From Planctomycetota bacterium (GTDB taxonomy: Bacteria > Planctomycetota > UBA8108 > UBA1146): 64,000 nt of DNA. The notes below the pieces were generated by a model, which was not told where the DNA came from, did no database searches, and saw nothing but the letters and a program-made list of their open reading frames with translations. The position numbers and the translations under genes are program-made. Location: the NCBI GenBank assembly GCA_014240375.1, contig JAAZXB010000013.1, forward strand, positions 26,487 to 90,486. Reading direction: 5' to 3'. Positions 8,040 to 17,026 of this stretch are shown here, in pieces (positions within the stretch are counted from its first letter, which is position 1; each line of letters starts with the position of its first letter).

Positions 8040-9155
8040 TCACTCGCTGTGGGCCGTTTCAGCGGTTCGGCGGTAGAAAGGCAAGGGATGAGGGCTCAGA
8101 GGGGCGGATTTACCCCTCAGATCGACCTCCAGCGGCGCTTCCTCGCTGACGCTGGAATCGACATATCCACAAGCGATCGGCACCCCGAGAGTCGGCGACG
8201 GCGAGCCACTGGTCACCACTCCGACCGGTTGCGAATCGTGCAGGATGACCGCACCCTGACGCGCCGGTCGTTTACCCTCGACCACGAATCCACGCAACTG
8301 TCGCGTGGGGCCGTGGGCGACCACTTCACGCAGCGCTGGCTCACCGATGAACCCACCCTCCTTGTCGAGGGCGACACCGAAGGAGAGTCCGGCGCCGATC
8401 GGGTCCTGTTGTTCCGACAGTTCGTGACCGTAAAGCGGCATCCCTGCCTCCAGTCTCAGGGTGTCACGGCAACCGAGTCCACAGGGGATCACTTCATCGG
8501 AGAGGTGTAACAGGGCATCAAAAACTGACTCCGCCGAGCCAGAGGGGATGTAGAGCTCGAAGCCATCCTCCCCGGTGTAGCCGGTGCGTGAGATCCACCC
8601 ATCGATTGGGGTTCCGGTCAGTTTCACCTGAGCACGGGAGATGCGGTAGTAACCGAGATCTGCCACGGCACGGTTGTGGGCTCGATCGATGTGTGGAGCC
8701 AGCAGTGCGCAGGCAAGAGGCCCTTGCAAGGCGACCATCGCCAGATCTTCGCTGTGATCGATCACCTTGGCGCCGACCAGACGTTCGCCAAACCAGTGCA
8801 GTAACTTCTGGCGATTGCCGGCATTGACGACCAGCCAGAGCCGATCGGGCAGACGATAAATCAAGATGTCGTCGAGTACTCCACCTTCATCGTTACAGAC
8901 CAGCGAGTAACGAACCTGGCCCTTTTTCATGCGAGATACATCCTGGGTGACGACGCGATCGAGCGCGGCCACCGGATCATCTCCGACGATCTCGAATCGT
9001 CCCATATGGCACAGGTCGAACACTCCGGCACGCTGGCGAACGGCATGATGCTCATCGGTCAGACCGGAGTACCAGACTGGCATCTCGAAGCCACCAAACT
9101 CGACCAGTCGTGCACCGTGACGCTGATGCGCCGCATTCAGTACCGTCTTCTTCAT
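8040..9155 (-). CDS. gcvT: Aminomethyltransferase (glycine cleavage T protein)
   Basis: A 371-residue tetrahydrofolate-dependent aminomethyltransferase of normal length. Family features include HGARLVEFGGFEMPVWYSG near the N-terminus, GVFDLCHMGRFEI, YSLVCNDEGGVLDDILIYR, SRTGYTGEDGFELY, CGLGCRDTLRLEAGMPLYGHEL and GVVTSGSPSPTLG. It acts with GcvH to release ammonia and methylene-THF from glycine. It heads the gcvT-gcvH-lipoate ligase run. Confidence 0.95.
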   Translation of the reverse strand: MKKTVLNAAHQRHGARLVEFGGFEMPVWYSGLTDEHHAVRQRAGVFDLCHMGRFEIVGDDPVAALDRVVTQDVSRMKKGQVRYSLVCNDEGGVLDDILIYRLPDRLWLVVNAGNRQKLLHWFGERLVGAKVIDHSEDLAMVALQGPLACALLAPHIDRAHNRAVADLGYYRISRAQVKLTGTPIDGWISRTGYTGEDGFELYIPSGSAESVFDALLHLSDEVIPCGLGCRDTLRLEAGMPLYGHELSEQQDPIGAGLSFGVALDKEGGFIGEPALREVVAHGPTRQLRGFVVEGKRPARQGAVILHDSQPVGVVTSGSPSPTLGVPIACGYVDSSVSEEAPLEVDLRGKSAPLSPHPLPFYRRTAETAHSE

Positions 9156-9185
9156 CGGTTGAGCTCTCTTCGTGGGGCCTGGATT

Positions 9186-10874
9186 CTAGAAGTCGAAATC
9201 GTCTCCTGCGGACTCGTCACGAGTTCCATCTGCGACCTTCTTCAGTTCCGCCTCGGCCCATTCCTCATCGACGATTCCCGAGATCTCCAGTTCCTGGATG
9301 ATGAACTTGGTATCGGTCCAGCGGAATCCAGGGAAGCCCTTGCGGTAGCGATCGGTCTTCAACTTCACCGTGGTCTCGCCGTTGATCTTGGCCTCGAGGA
9401 CGCCCTTATCGTCGCCACGCTTGTAGTAGATGAACTCGAACTCGTAGGGCTCACGCTTCTGTACCCAGTCCTTCGGGCTCTTCTTGTAAGCGGGAATGGG
9501 ACTGTTCATGTTGCCGACAGGAAGGCCATTCTTGTAGATCTTGGCGTGAGCGCCGTAGGACGCTGCATAAAAATCCTGGGCTCCATCGGACATCAGCAGG
9601 ATCTCGAAGTTGGGCTTGTCGATCAGCAACTGGAACAGCACCTTGGCCCGTACCCGGACTCCATCCTTGAAGGAAGCGTTGACGGTCCAGTAGCCGGTGG
9701 TGTTCCCCGCCATCACGTATCCACCATCCTGGCCCTGACCCACTCCTTCATCTCCTTCGAAGTGCGTATGGGAAGGGTCGCCCAGAAGCCGTGTCATGTC
9801 CGATTTCAATTCGGTGCCATCGGCCCAGTTGAGATGGAGCGATCCCTTGGCCGAGTTGTACTCGGCGGCTCCAGAGAAGAGGCTCGCCAGGTCGGTCGAG
9901 ATGTCATCACCGCTACCGATGTCGGGGATATCGATCTGGTCCACTCCTGGAACTTCGCCATCCTGATCGCCATGGCCACCATCGGAAGCACCATTATTGG
10001 CACCGATGGCGATCGCGGAGTCTTCACGACGAGCGGTCTCCAGCGCTCCAACATATCCAGTCTTGGCATCGCGGAAGTGGCGGATGGCTGAGTCGAAATC
10101 ACTGCTCTCATAAGCCTGATCTCCCATACGTTCACGATCGCGTGCGTACTCCAGATCTCTGAGGGCCTTCTCCTCGGCTCCGGCCTCGATGGCCATTTGA
10201 CGCTTTTCGGCCATCAGTGTCTTCTCTGCATCGGCGGAGATCTTGTTCTTGGAGTTCGCATTGAACTGTTCGATGACGCGGTCGAGGTCAGAGATGGCAT
10301 AGCCGAGGTACTTCCCGGCACTGCTGGACTTGCCACTCTCGATGTAGCCCATCGCCTTCTCGTACGATCGTACCGCTCCCTCCATATCCGAACTGGAGGT
10401 CGTTTCTGCTCCCAGTGCCTTCACCTCGGCGAGTTTCGTTGTGTATTGAGCGACCTTGGTCTCCACTGCTTTCATCTTTCCAGCGAGACTTCTGGTTTCC
10501 TCGACCACACTCTCGAGTTTTCTCTTGGCACTTCTGGCGGTGGTGCGAGCCTTCTTGGCGTTTCCGTCCTCCAGATATTCCTTGGCGCGGCCGACCAGTT
10601 TGATGGCGGCCTTCAGGTCTGTCGTCTTGTATCGATCCGCTCCGGAATCCTTGGCAGAGGCCACCAGTTGATCGATCTCGGTCAACATTTCTTCGACCTG
10701 CTCGATCAGTTCTGGAGTGCTGGACGAGGTGGCGGTTTCCCCATTGGTCTCATCGCCGCCGCATCCGGTCAGGGTCAGTCCAACGACCGTCGCCAGTACC
10801 AGGGGCAGCCAACGGGACCATCGGCCAAAAAATACTCGAGAATCATCGGAGTGGATTCTGGGTTCGCAGGGCAT
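9186..10874 (-). CDS. Large secreted lipoprotein with helical region and C-terminal beta domain
   Basis: About 562 residues. The N-terminus is a lipoprotein signal ending in LTLTGC, so the mature Cys is near residue 39. Next comes a charged, coiled-coil-like helical stretch of about 270 residues rich in Ala, Lys and Glu. A Gly/Asp-rich linker follows, then a C-terminal domain with many aromatic and beta-prone segments ending in acidic DDFDF. The C-terminal part resembles a concanavalin-like jelly roll (DUF1080/LamG type) in pattern only. The ATG follows GGAGGAGA; the open frame extends 44 codons further but without a ribosome site. Function unknown. Confidence 0.7.
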   Translation of the reverse strand: MPCEPRIHSDDSRVFFGRWSRWLPLVLATVVGLTLTGCGGDETNGETATSSSTPELIEQVEEMLTEIDQLVASAKDSGADRYKTTDLKAAIKLVGRAKEYLEDGNAKKARTTARSAKRKLESVVEETRSLAGKMKAVETKVAQYTTKLAEVKALGAETTSSSDMEGAVRSYEKAMGYIESGKSSSAGKYLGYAISDLDRVIEQFNANSKNKISADAEKTLMAEKRQMAIEAGAEEKALRDLEYARDRERMGDQAYESSDFDSAIRHFRDAKTGYVGALETARREDSAIAIGANNGASDGGHGDQDGEVPGVDQIDIPDIGSGDDISTDLASLFSGAAEYNSAKGSLHLNWADGTELKSDMTRLLGDPSHTHFEGDEGVGQGQDGGYVMAGNTTGYWTVNASFKDGVRVRAKVLFQLLIDKPNFEILLMSDGAQDFYAASYGAHAKIYKNGLPVGNMNSPIPAYKKSPKDWVQKREPYEFEFIYYKRGDDKGVLEAKINGETTVKLKTDRYRKGFPGFRWTDTKFIIQELEISGIVDEEWAEAELKKVADGTRDESAGDDFDF

Positions 10875-10938
10875 TGCGTCTCCTCCCGGGAGTGAACGGC
10901 TAGTGAGGGTCTCTTGGAAACCATCTTGTCCTGCCATG

Positions 10939-11409
10939 CTAGCCTTCGGAGTCTCGATCCTCAAGGAATCCAGTGGCATCCAGGGCCCCGGAAACCTCGA
11001 ATTCAACCTGACTCCAGCCCAGAAGACGCAGCATCTCGAGCAACTGGATCCCCGATTCGAGCGGAACCCCTCGATCCGCCTGGACGGTAAAGGGCCGCAA
11101 TCGCTGCTCCGGAGGGAGTTGGGTCAGTTGATCAGTCAACCGTGACGGCGAAATGAGGTCTCCTCGCCAGCGCATCGATCCATCCTCTAGAAGTACCAGC
11201 ACCAGTGGATCGAGGGGCGTGGATTGCACCACGGTGCCCTCCGCTTCGGGCAGATCGACGACGATGGAGCGGGTCTGATCGAAGCGAGCGGAGACGAGCA
11301 GGAAGATCACCAGCAAGAAGATCACGTCGAGCAGTGGAGCCAGTGAATCGCCCCAGCGAGGAGTGAGTCTTCTTCGTCCCAGTCGAGAGCTTTGGCGGTG
11401 ATTTCTCAT
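10939..11409 (-). CDS. ExbD/TolR-family biopolymer transport protein
   Basis: A 156-residue protein with a basic N-terminus (RRRLTPRWGDS), one transmembrane helix carrying the family aspartate (APLLDVIFLLVIFLLVSARF), then a periplasmic domain with VVDLPEAEG and QADRGVPLESGIQLLEML. ExbD/TolR pairs with an ExbB/TolQ partner to use proton flow to energise outer-membrane processes. Its ATG overlaps the stop of the upstream exbB-like gene (ATGA). Confidence 0.9.
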   Translation of the reverse strand: MRNHRQSSRLGRRRLTPRWGDSLAPLLDVIFLLVIFLLVSARFDQTRSIVVDLPEAEGTVVQSTPLDPLVLVLLEDGSMRWRGDLISPSRLTDQLTQLPPEQRLRPFTVQADRGVPLESGIQLLEMLRLLGWSQVEFEVSGALDATGFLEDRDSEG

Positions 11410-12077
11410 GCCACCGATGCTTCCCTGTCTTTCAGTGGCGTTCCCGTCTTCTTGCGGGGGCTGCGGGCGGAGAGGATCTCCACCAGATCGGAGCGAGATC
11501 GATCCAGTTCGGCGATGAATCGATCGACGCGGTGGCTCAGCCAGTGATGGAGCAAGGTGGCGGGGATCGCCACCGCCAGTCCAGATGCGGTGGTGACCAG
11601 CGCTTGTCCGATTCCTTGAGCGAGCAATTCTCCATCGATACCGGCACCACTGGAGAGGCCTCCGGCGACACCCTCGAAGGATCCGATCATCCCCCAGACG
11701 GTTCCCAGAATTCCGATGAGTGGAGCCACCTGGGCGATCACTCCCACCAGTGGTAGGTACTTCTCTAGCCGCTGAACCTCGGCGATGGAGACGGAGTCCA
11801 TCTTTTCGCGCAGGACTGCCAACGGGAAGCGGTGCGAGCGCAGTCCGGCGCTCCAGGCGGCAGCGATGGGGCCCGGAATCTGCTCCGCAACCTCGATACC
11901 TGCGGGGATGCCGTCCCTCTCGATGGCACCTCGAATCTCGGTCAGGAACCACTCGTAGTCGACCGAGGCGCGGCGGAAACGTCGCTGACGCTCGATGGCT
12001 ACCGTCACTACCAGTACCGAGGAGATCATCAACGGCAGCATGAAGAGGGGGCCGCCGACCCAGAACAGTTCGATCAT
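11406..12077 (-). CDS. MotA/TolQ/ExbB proton channel family protein
   Basis: A 223-residue inner-membrane protein. Helix 1 is near the N-terminus (FMLPLMISSVLVVTVAIE). Helices 2 and 3 are in the conserved block APLIGILGTVWGMIGSF and GIGQALVTTASGLAVAIPATLLHHW, which match the ExbB/TolQ core. It forms the channel with the ExbD protein encoded next. The start overlaps the stop of accA by an ATGA junction. No TonB or Tol/Pal genes are visible nearby, so TonB-type versus Tol-type use is open. Confidence 0.9.
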   Translation of the reverse strand: MIELFWVGGPLFMLPLMISSVLVVTVAIERQRRFRRASVDYEWFLTEIRGAIERDGIPAGIEVAEQIPGPIAAAWSAGLRSHRFPLAVLREKMDSVSIAEVQRLEKYLPLVGVIAQVAPLIGILGTVWGMIGSFEGVAGGLSSGAGIDGELLAQGIGQALVTTASGLAVAIPATLLHHWLSHRVDRFIAELDRSRSDLVEILSARSPRKKTGTPLKDREASVA

Positions 12078-13072
12078 CCTCGATCCTCGAGGGTCTGTTG
12101 CTGTTGATCCGCGTATCGCCCGATGTCCATGTACTTGCGGAAGCGCTGTTCCTTGCGTAGATCCGGATCGATGTCGGCGATCTCTTCGAGGTGACGAAGA
12201 ATCGTTTCTTCGACCCTGAGCAGCACTTCCCGTTGCTCGCGGTGAGCTCCGCCGATCGGTTCGGTGATCACCTCATCGACGATGCCGAAGCGGGACAGGT
12301 CAGAACTGGTCAGTTTGAGTATCTCGGCGGCGCGTGGTGCATGGCTCGCATCTTTCCACAGGATGGCGGCGCACCCTTCCGGGGAGATGACCGAGTAGTA
12401 GGAGTTTTCCAGCATCAAGATTCGATCGGCCACTCCGATTCCAATCGCTCCGCCGCTGCCTCCTTCGCCGATCACGATGGCGATCACCGGTACCCGCAAG
12501 GAAGCCATTTCTTGCAGATTCTTTGCGATGACAAATGCTTGACCCCGTTCCTCGGCTTCGATCCCGGGAAAAGCACCTGCGGTGTTGATGAAACTGATGA
12601 TGGGAATGTTGAACTTCTCCGCCAGGCGCATCTTTTTCATCGCCTTGCGATATCCCTCGGGGTGGGGCATGCCGAAGTTGCAGGCGACCTTTTCAGGATT
12701 GGTCTTGCCCTTGCGATGGCCGACGATCATCACCTTGCGACCGCGGATCCGACCGAGCCCGGTGACGATGGCAGGATCGTCGCGAAATGCCCCATCCCCG
12801 TGTAATTCGAGGAAGTCGGAGACGAAGCCCTGGATGTAATCACTGGTCAGTGGGCGTTGCGGATGGCGTGCGATCTGGACCCGCTGCCACGGATTCAGGT
12901 GGGTGTAGATGGCCTTTTTCTTCTCCTCGCACTTCTTCTCCAGTTCCTCGAGTTGACCGGAGAGATCGATTTCTGAACTCTCAGAAAAGGAGCGCAATTC
13001 CGAGATCCGGTTCTCTAACTCGACGATCGGAGCCTCGAAATCGAGGCCATGAGCGCTGGATTCGTTCTCCAT
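12074..13072 (-). CDS. accA: Acetyl-CoA carboxylase carboxyltransferase subunit alpha
   Basis: A 332-residue protein with the AccA layout. A helical N-terminus contains the ELENRISELR repeat region, then WQRVQIARHPQRP, FLELHGDGAFRDD, VMIVGHRKGK, NFGMPHPEGYRKA, INTAGAFPGIEAEERGQ, VIGEGGSGGAIGIG and YSVISPEGCAAILWKD. With AccD it transfers the carboxyl group from biotin to acetyl-CoA in the first step of fatty-acid synthesis. accD is encoded 7.7 kb away on the other strand. Confidence 0.96.
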   Translation of the reverse strand: MENESSAHGLDFEAPIVELENRISELRSFSESSEIDLSGQLEELEKKCEEKKKAIYTHLNPWQRVQIARHPQRPLTSDYIQGFVSDFLELHGDGAFRDDPAIVTGLGRIRGRKVMIVGHRKGKTNPEKVACNFGMPHPEGYRKAMKKMRLAEKFNIPIISFINTAGAFPGIEAEERGQAFVIAKNLQEMASLRVPVIAIVIGEGGSGGAIGIGVADRILMLENSYYSVISPEGCAAILWKDASHAPRAAEILKLTSSDLSRFGIVDEVITEPIGGAHREQREVLLRVEETILRHLEEIADIDPDLRKEQRFRKYMDIGRYADQQQQTLEDRG

Positions 13073-13292
13073 CGGTGCCTTTCCCCGTCAGGATGAGCGG
13101 TCATCCTAAGGTGCGAATCCCTGCGGGGCCAGTGCTCCGGCTACCCCGGCCCTGATTTCACGGCTGCGGTACCCGCCCCGCTTCTGAACCACTGCAGTGG
13201 TCTCCTCCGGTGCGCTTGCTCGACCCCCCAGGGGGCTGCACAATCTCGGTCTGTCGGCTCGGTTTGCGGGTCGCTTCCGTTCAGGAGCTCTG

Positions 13293-16199
13293 ATGTCCTT
13301 GACCTATACAGTCACCATCCTTCACGACCTGGATCCGAATCCGAGTCCCGATCATGATCTGCGAGAAGCTCTCATGGCGGTCGGTTGTTCTCCGGATGAG
13401 GGCGATCTGCTCGCTTCCGACCCGGTCTTTTACCTGCGAGTTCCCGAGCAAGATGCCGATCGAGTCGAGGCACTGGCACAACAATTTCTCGCCGGATCTC
13501 CCGCCTGTCGCGCGGTGGTTCATCCGGGAGTGACGATGCCCCCGCGCGATGAAGGTCAAGCAGCGATCGTAGTGCAACGGCGACCGGGGGTGATGGACCC
13601 CGTCTCCCAGAGTGTCATCCATGCGATGTCAGAATCCGGATTTGTATCTTCCCGGTGCCAGGTTCGCACCGCGCGTCGATATCGCATCGGTGGAATCGAG
13701 ACCAATGTGCCGATGCTCGAGGGACTCGCCAGTCGCCTTGGAAACGGAATCGTCGACGAGTGGCGCTCCTTCAGTGGGGGCGAAGAGGAACAGGTTCCCG
13801 ACCCGTTCCGGGAGTTTCCGTCTCACAGCCAGGGACGGGTGGAAATTCCTCTGATCGAAGCTTCCGAGGAAGAGCTGGTCGCTATCAGCGTCGATGGAGG
13901 ACTCAGTCTTGACCTGGCTGAGATGCAGGCGATTCGACAGCACTACATCGAGCGTGGTCGTGAACCGAGTGAAATCGAACTGGAAACGATTGCCCAGACC
14001 TGGTCGGAACACTGTTGCCACAAGACACTGACCGGTGCGATTCGACACGGGGATCTTCGCTACGGCAACTTGCTCCAGGAGACGATCTTTCAGGCCACTC
14101 GCCAGCTGGATCTGCCGTGGTGCTGGTCGATCTTCCGCGATAATGCGGGCGTGATCGGCATCGACGAGGAGTGGGGGGTCTCCTTCAAGGTCGAGACTCA
14201 TAATCACCCCAGTGCTCTGGAGCCCTACGGTGGAGCCGGAACCGGCATCGGCGGGGTGATCCGAGATACCCTCGGCACTGGAGTCGGTGCCCGTCCGATC
14301 CTCAATACCGATGTGTTCTGCTTTGCTCCGGCCGATACCGCTGCTGAGGATCTTCCGACCGGCACCCTCCATCCTCGTCGATTACTCCGAGGGGTGGTTG
14401 CCGGGGTTCGAGATTACGGCAACCGGATGGGCATCCCGACCGCCAACGGGGCGATTCATTTCCACCCCGGCTTCGTCGGCAACCCGCTGGTGTTCTGCGG
14501 TTCCGTGGGACTGATGCGACGCGAGCATGTCGACAAAGAGGTTCACCCCGGCGATCTGGTGGTCGCCGTCGGCGGCAAGACCGGCCGCGATGGAATTCAT
14601 GGGGCGACCTTCTCCTCGAGAGAACTGACCGAGGATTCGGAACAGGATTCCTCCGGTGCGGTGCAGATCGGCAATCCGCTGGAAGAGAAGAAGGTTCTCG
14701 ATGCGATGATGAGAATCCGCGATGAAAACCTCTGTCGTTCGGTGACCGATTGCGGTGCTGGCGGCTTCTCCAGTGCGGTGGGAGAGATGGGTGAAGAGAC
14801 CGGTGCCGAGATTCATCTCGACCGTGCTCCCCTCAAGTATCCAGGTCTCGGTCCCACCGAGGTGTGGATCAGCGAGGCACAGGAGCGGATGGTGTTCGCC
14901 GTCGAACCCTCGAAGCTAGGGAGAATCCAGGAGATCCTGCTCGAGGAAGAGGTGGAGTGCGCCGTTCTCGGAGAATTCCGTGACGATGGAAAATTGCGCC
15001 TGCTCCATCATGACCAACTGGTCGGAGAACTGGATGTGAAGTTTCTTCACGGCGGTCGCCCATCCCAGGAAAGAGTTTCGATCCCACCCGAGCCGAAGCC
15101 CCTGATCAAGGCCGAGGTCGACCACCTCGATGCTCAGCAGTTGCTCTGCACTCTGCTCGCCGATGGCAACGTCGCATCGAAGGAACCGGTGATCCGCCAG
15201 TACGATCACGAGGTGCAGGGTCGGATGACCTTGAGACCACTCGCCGGTGCCGACAGGGATGCGCCGATGGATGGTTGCGCCCTCGATCCACTGCGCGATG
15301 GCAGCCATCAGGTGGTGGTGTCGTGCGGCTTGACCCTGGGAATGGGAGAGGTCGATCCTTACCAGATGGCGTGTCATTCCGTCGATGAAGCGCTGCGCAA
15401 CTGCATCGCATCGGGGGGGAGCCTCGAGCGCGCGGCACTGCTCGACAATTACGCCTGGGGCGATGTGAAGGATCCGGCGATTCTCGGTCAGATCGTCGAG
15501 TGCTCTCGCGGTGCGGCAGACGCTGCACTGGCTTACGGCACCCCATTCATCTCGGGCAAGGATTCGCTGCACAACACCTACCGAGCGGGAGGGGTCTCTC
15601 GATCGATTCCTCCGGTACTGCTGGTCTCCGCCATCTCGATCACCAAGGGGCCCTTGCGGGTGCCCGGTTCCGATCTCAAGGAGGCGGGATCGTCGATGAT
15701 GCTGATCGGCCCCGAGGGGGCGATCCCCGGCAGCCTGATGCAGTGGCTGCATGGCGGAGGGGGAGGGATTCCCGCCCCCTTCGATGGAGAACTGGGGCCA
15801 CGACTGCTCCAGCAGGTACGTCAGTGGATTGTCGCAGGCCAACTGCGGTCGTTGCATGACCTCTCCGATGGGGGCCTGGCGGTCGCCGCTGCAGAGATGG
15901 CCTTTGGCGGCGGTGGCATCGGACTCGATCTCGACATCGGTGCCCTCGGAGCGGATCGAAATCGATCCCTCTTCGGTGAGGGGCCACATCGATTCCTGGC
16001 GGAGGTGAGGGATACGGATGTCGAGCGGATCACCGCCGATGCTGAGGCGGTAGGAATACCGCTGACTTGCATCGGAAGGAGTGTCGTGGAGCCCACTTTG
16101 ATCATCCGCCACGGTTTGGATCGGTGTATCGAGAGCGGTGTCGGGGAACTGAAACAGATCTGGAAGCGAAGTCTGGAGGCGATATGGCCGACCTCATGA
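13293..16199 (+). CDS. purL: Phosphoribosylformylglycinamidine synthase, PurL with two N-terminal PurS-like domains
   Basis: A 968-residue enzyme of purine synthesis that converts FGAR to FGAM. The catalytic part from about residue 215 has AQTWSEHCCHKT, SFKVETHNHPSALEPYGGAGTGIGG, DRDAPMDGCA and FISGKDSLHN. The first 200 residues contain two consecutive PurS-like units, the second clearest (RRPGVMDP..., YRIGG, LEGLASRLGN). Bacillus-type PurL is about 740 residues and uses separate PurS; E. coli PurL is about 1300 and includes the glutaminase. This form is intermediate, with PurQ separate. The start ATG follows AGGAG; the frame is open 32 codons upstream. It overlaps purQ by 16 bp. Confidence 0.93.
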   Translation: MSLTYTVTILHDLDPNPSPDHDLREALMAVGCSPDEGDLLASDPVFYLRVPEQDADRVEALAQQFLAGSPACRAVVHPGVTMPPRDEGQAAIVVQRRPGVMDPVSQSVIHAMSESGFVSSRCQVRTARRYRIGGIETNVPMLEGLASRLGNGIVDEWRSFSGGEEEQVPDPFREFPSHSQGRVEIPLIEASEEELVAISVDGGLSLDLAEMQAIRQHYIERGREPSEIELETIAQTWSEHCCHKTLTGAIRHGDLRYGNLLQETIFQATRQLDLPWCWSIFRDNAGVIGIDEEWGVSFKVETHNHPSALEPYGGAGTGIGGVIRDTLGTGVGARPILNTDVFCFAPADTAAEDLPTGTLHPRRLLRGVVAGVRDYGNRMGIPTANGAIHFHPGFVGNPLVFCGSVGLMRREHVDKEVHPGDLVVAVGGKTGRDGIHGATFSSRELTEDSEQDSSGAVQIGNPLEEKKVLDAMMRIRDENLCRSVTDCGAGGFSSAVGEMGEETGAEIHLDRAPLKYPGLGPTEVWISEAQERMVFAVEPSKLGRIQEILLEEEVECAVLGEFRDDGKLRLLHHDQLVGELDVKFLHGGRPSQERVSIPPEPKPLIKAEVDHLDAQQLLCTLLADGNVASKEPVIRQYDHEVQGRMTLRPLAGADRDAPMDGCALDPLRDGSHQVVVSCGLTLGMGEVDPYQMACHSVDEALRNCIASGGSLERAALLDNYAWGDVKDPAILGQIVECSRGAADAALAYGTPFISGKDSLHNTYRAGGVSRSIPPVLLVSAISITKGPLRVPGSDLKEAGSSMMLIGPEGAIPGSLMQWLHGGGGGIPAPFDGELGPRLLQQVRQWIVAGQLRSLHDLSDGGLAVAAAEMAFGGGGIGLDLDIGALGADRNRSLFGEGPHRFLAEVRDTDVERITADAEAVGIPLTCIGRSVVEPTLIIRHGLDRCIESGVGELKQIWKRSLEAIWPTS

Positions 16200-17026
16200 G
16201 CAAGGGTACGCCGCGGGCGCTGGTGCTGCGAGCGGCGGGGACCAACTGCGATCGGGAAACTGTCCATGCCCTCGAACTCGCCGGAGCGGTGGTCGAGTCG
16301 ATTCATGTCAATGCACTCAGTCGCGATCCATCGATTCTCGAGGGTGTAGGGCTGGTCGCCTTTCCCGGTGGCTTCACCTTCGGCGACGATGTCGCCAGCG
16401 GAGCGGTGCTCGCTCACATCATCGAGCAACGATTGCGCCCGCAACTCCAGCGGTTTGTCGATCGTGGTGGTCTAGTCATCGGGATCTGCAACGGCTTTCA
16501 GGTGCTGGTGCGGCTTGGACTGCTGCCTGGAGGCGAGGGTCGCGGGGCGCTGCTGTGGAACCAGTCGGGCCGATTCGAGGATCGCTGGGTCTACCTCACC
16601 TCGGGGTCGGAGGAGAGCCCCTGGTTTGCACCGGGTCAACGGTACTTCATGCCGGTCGCTCATTCCGAGGGTCGTTTCGAGTGGTTCCCCGATCAGCCGG
16701 GGCAGGAATTTCCCACCGAACAGGTCGCCTTTTCCTACTGTAACGAGGACCAGTCGGCAGCCAGTTATCCAGACGATCCGAACGGGTCCCATCGCTCCAT
16801 CGCTGGAATGATCTCCGCAGATGGCAAGGTGCTGGGCATGATGCCGCACCCGGAACGCTTTGTTCGGCCCGAGCATCATCCCAGTTGGATGAGGATCCGG
16901 CCCGACGGCGCGATTCCGCTCGAGGAGCAATTGCCGGTTCCGCTGGGACTCTCCATCTTCCGCAGAGCAGTGGACCATCTGAAGACGCACCAGGGCGACC
17001 TGGTCGGTGAGGGGGGGACTCGTTGA
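16184..17026 (+). CDS. purQ: Phosphoribosylformylglycinamidine synthase glutaminase subunit
   Basis: A 280-residue class I glutamine amidotransferase that feeds ammonia to PurL. It shows RAAGTNCDRET, FPGGFTFGDDVASG, GICNGFQVLVRLGLLPG with the nucleophile Cys, and MMPHPERFV with the catalytic His. The ATG at 16184 follows GGAGG; a later ATG at 16196 overlaps the purL stop but is too far from that site. The stop overlaps the TTG of recJ. The overlaps predict coupled translation of purL, purQ and recJ. Confidence 0.95.
   Translation: MADLMSKGTPRALVLRAAGTNCDRETVHALELAGAVVESIHVNALSRDPSILEGVGLVAFPGGFTFGDDVASGAVLAHIIEQRLRPQLQRFVDRGGLVIGICNGFQVLVRLGLLPGGEGRGALLWNQSGRFEDRWVYLTSGSEESPWFAPGQRYFMPVAHSEGRFEWFPDQPGQEFPTEQVAFSYCNEDQSAASYPDDPNGSHRSIAGMISADGKVLGMMPHPERFVRPEHHPSWMRIRPDGAIPLEEQLPVPLGLSIFRRAVDHLKTHQGDLVGEGGTR

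Noticed and set aside
10939..11952. Long minus-strand frame covering exbD and most of exbB
   Set aside because: Only its last 156 residues resemble a protein (ExbD). The upstream part is Arg-rich out-of-frame sequence of exbB.
14916..16112. 398-codon minus-strand frame under purL
   Set aside because: It is antisense to clear PurL motifs and has no recognisable domain or ribosome site.
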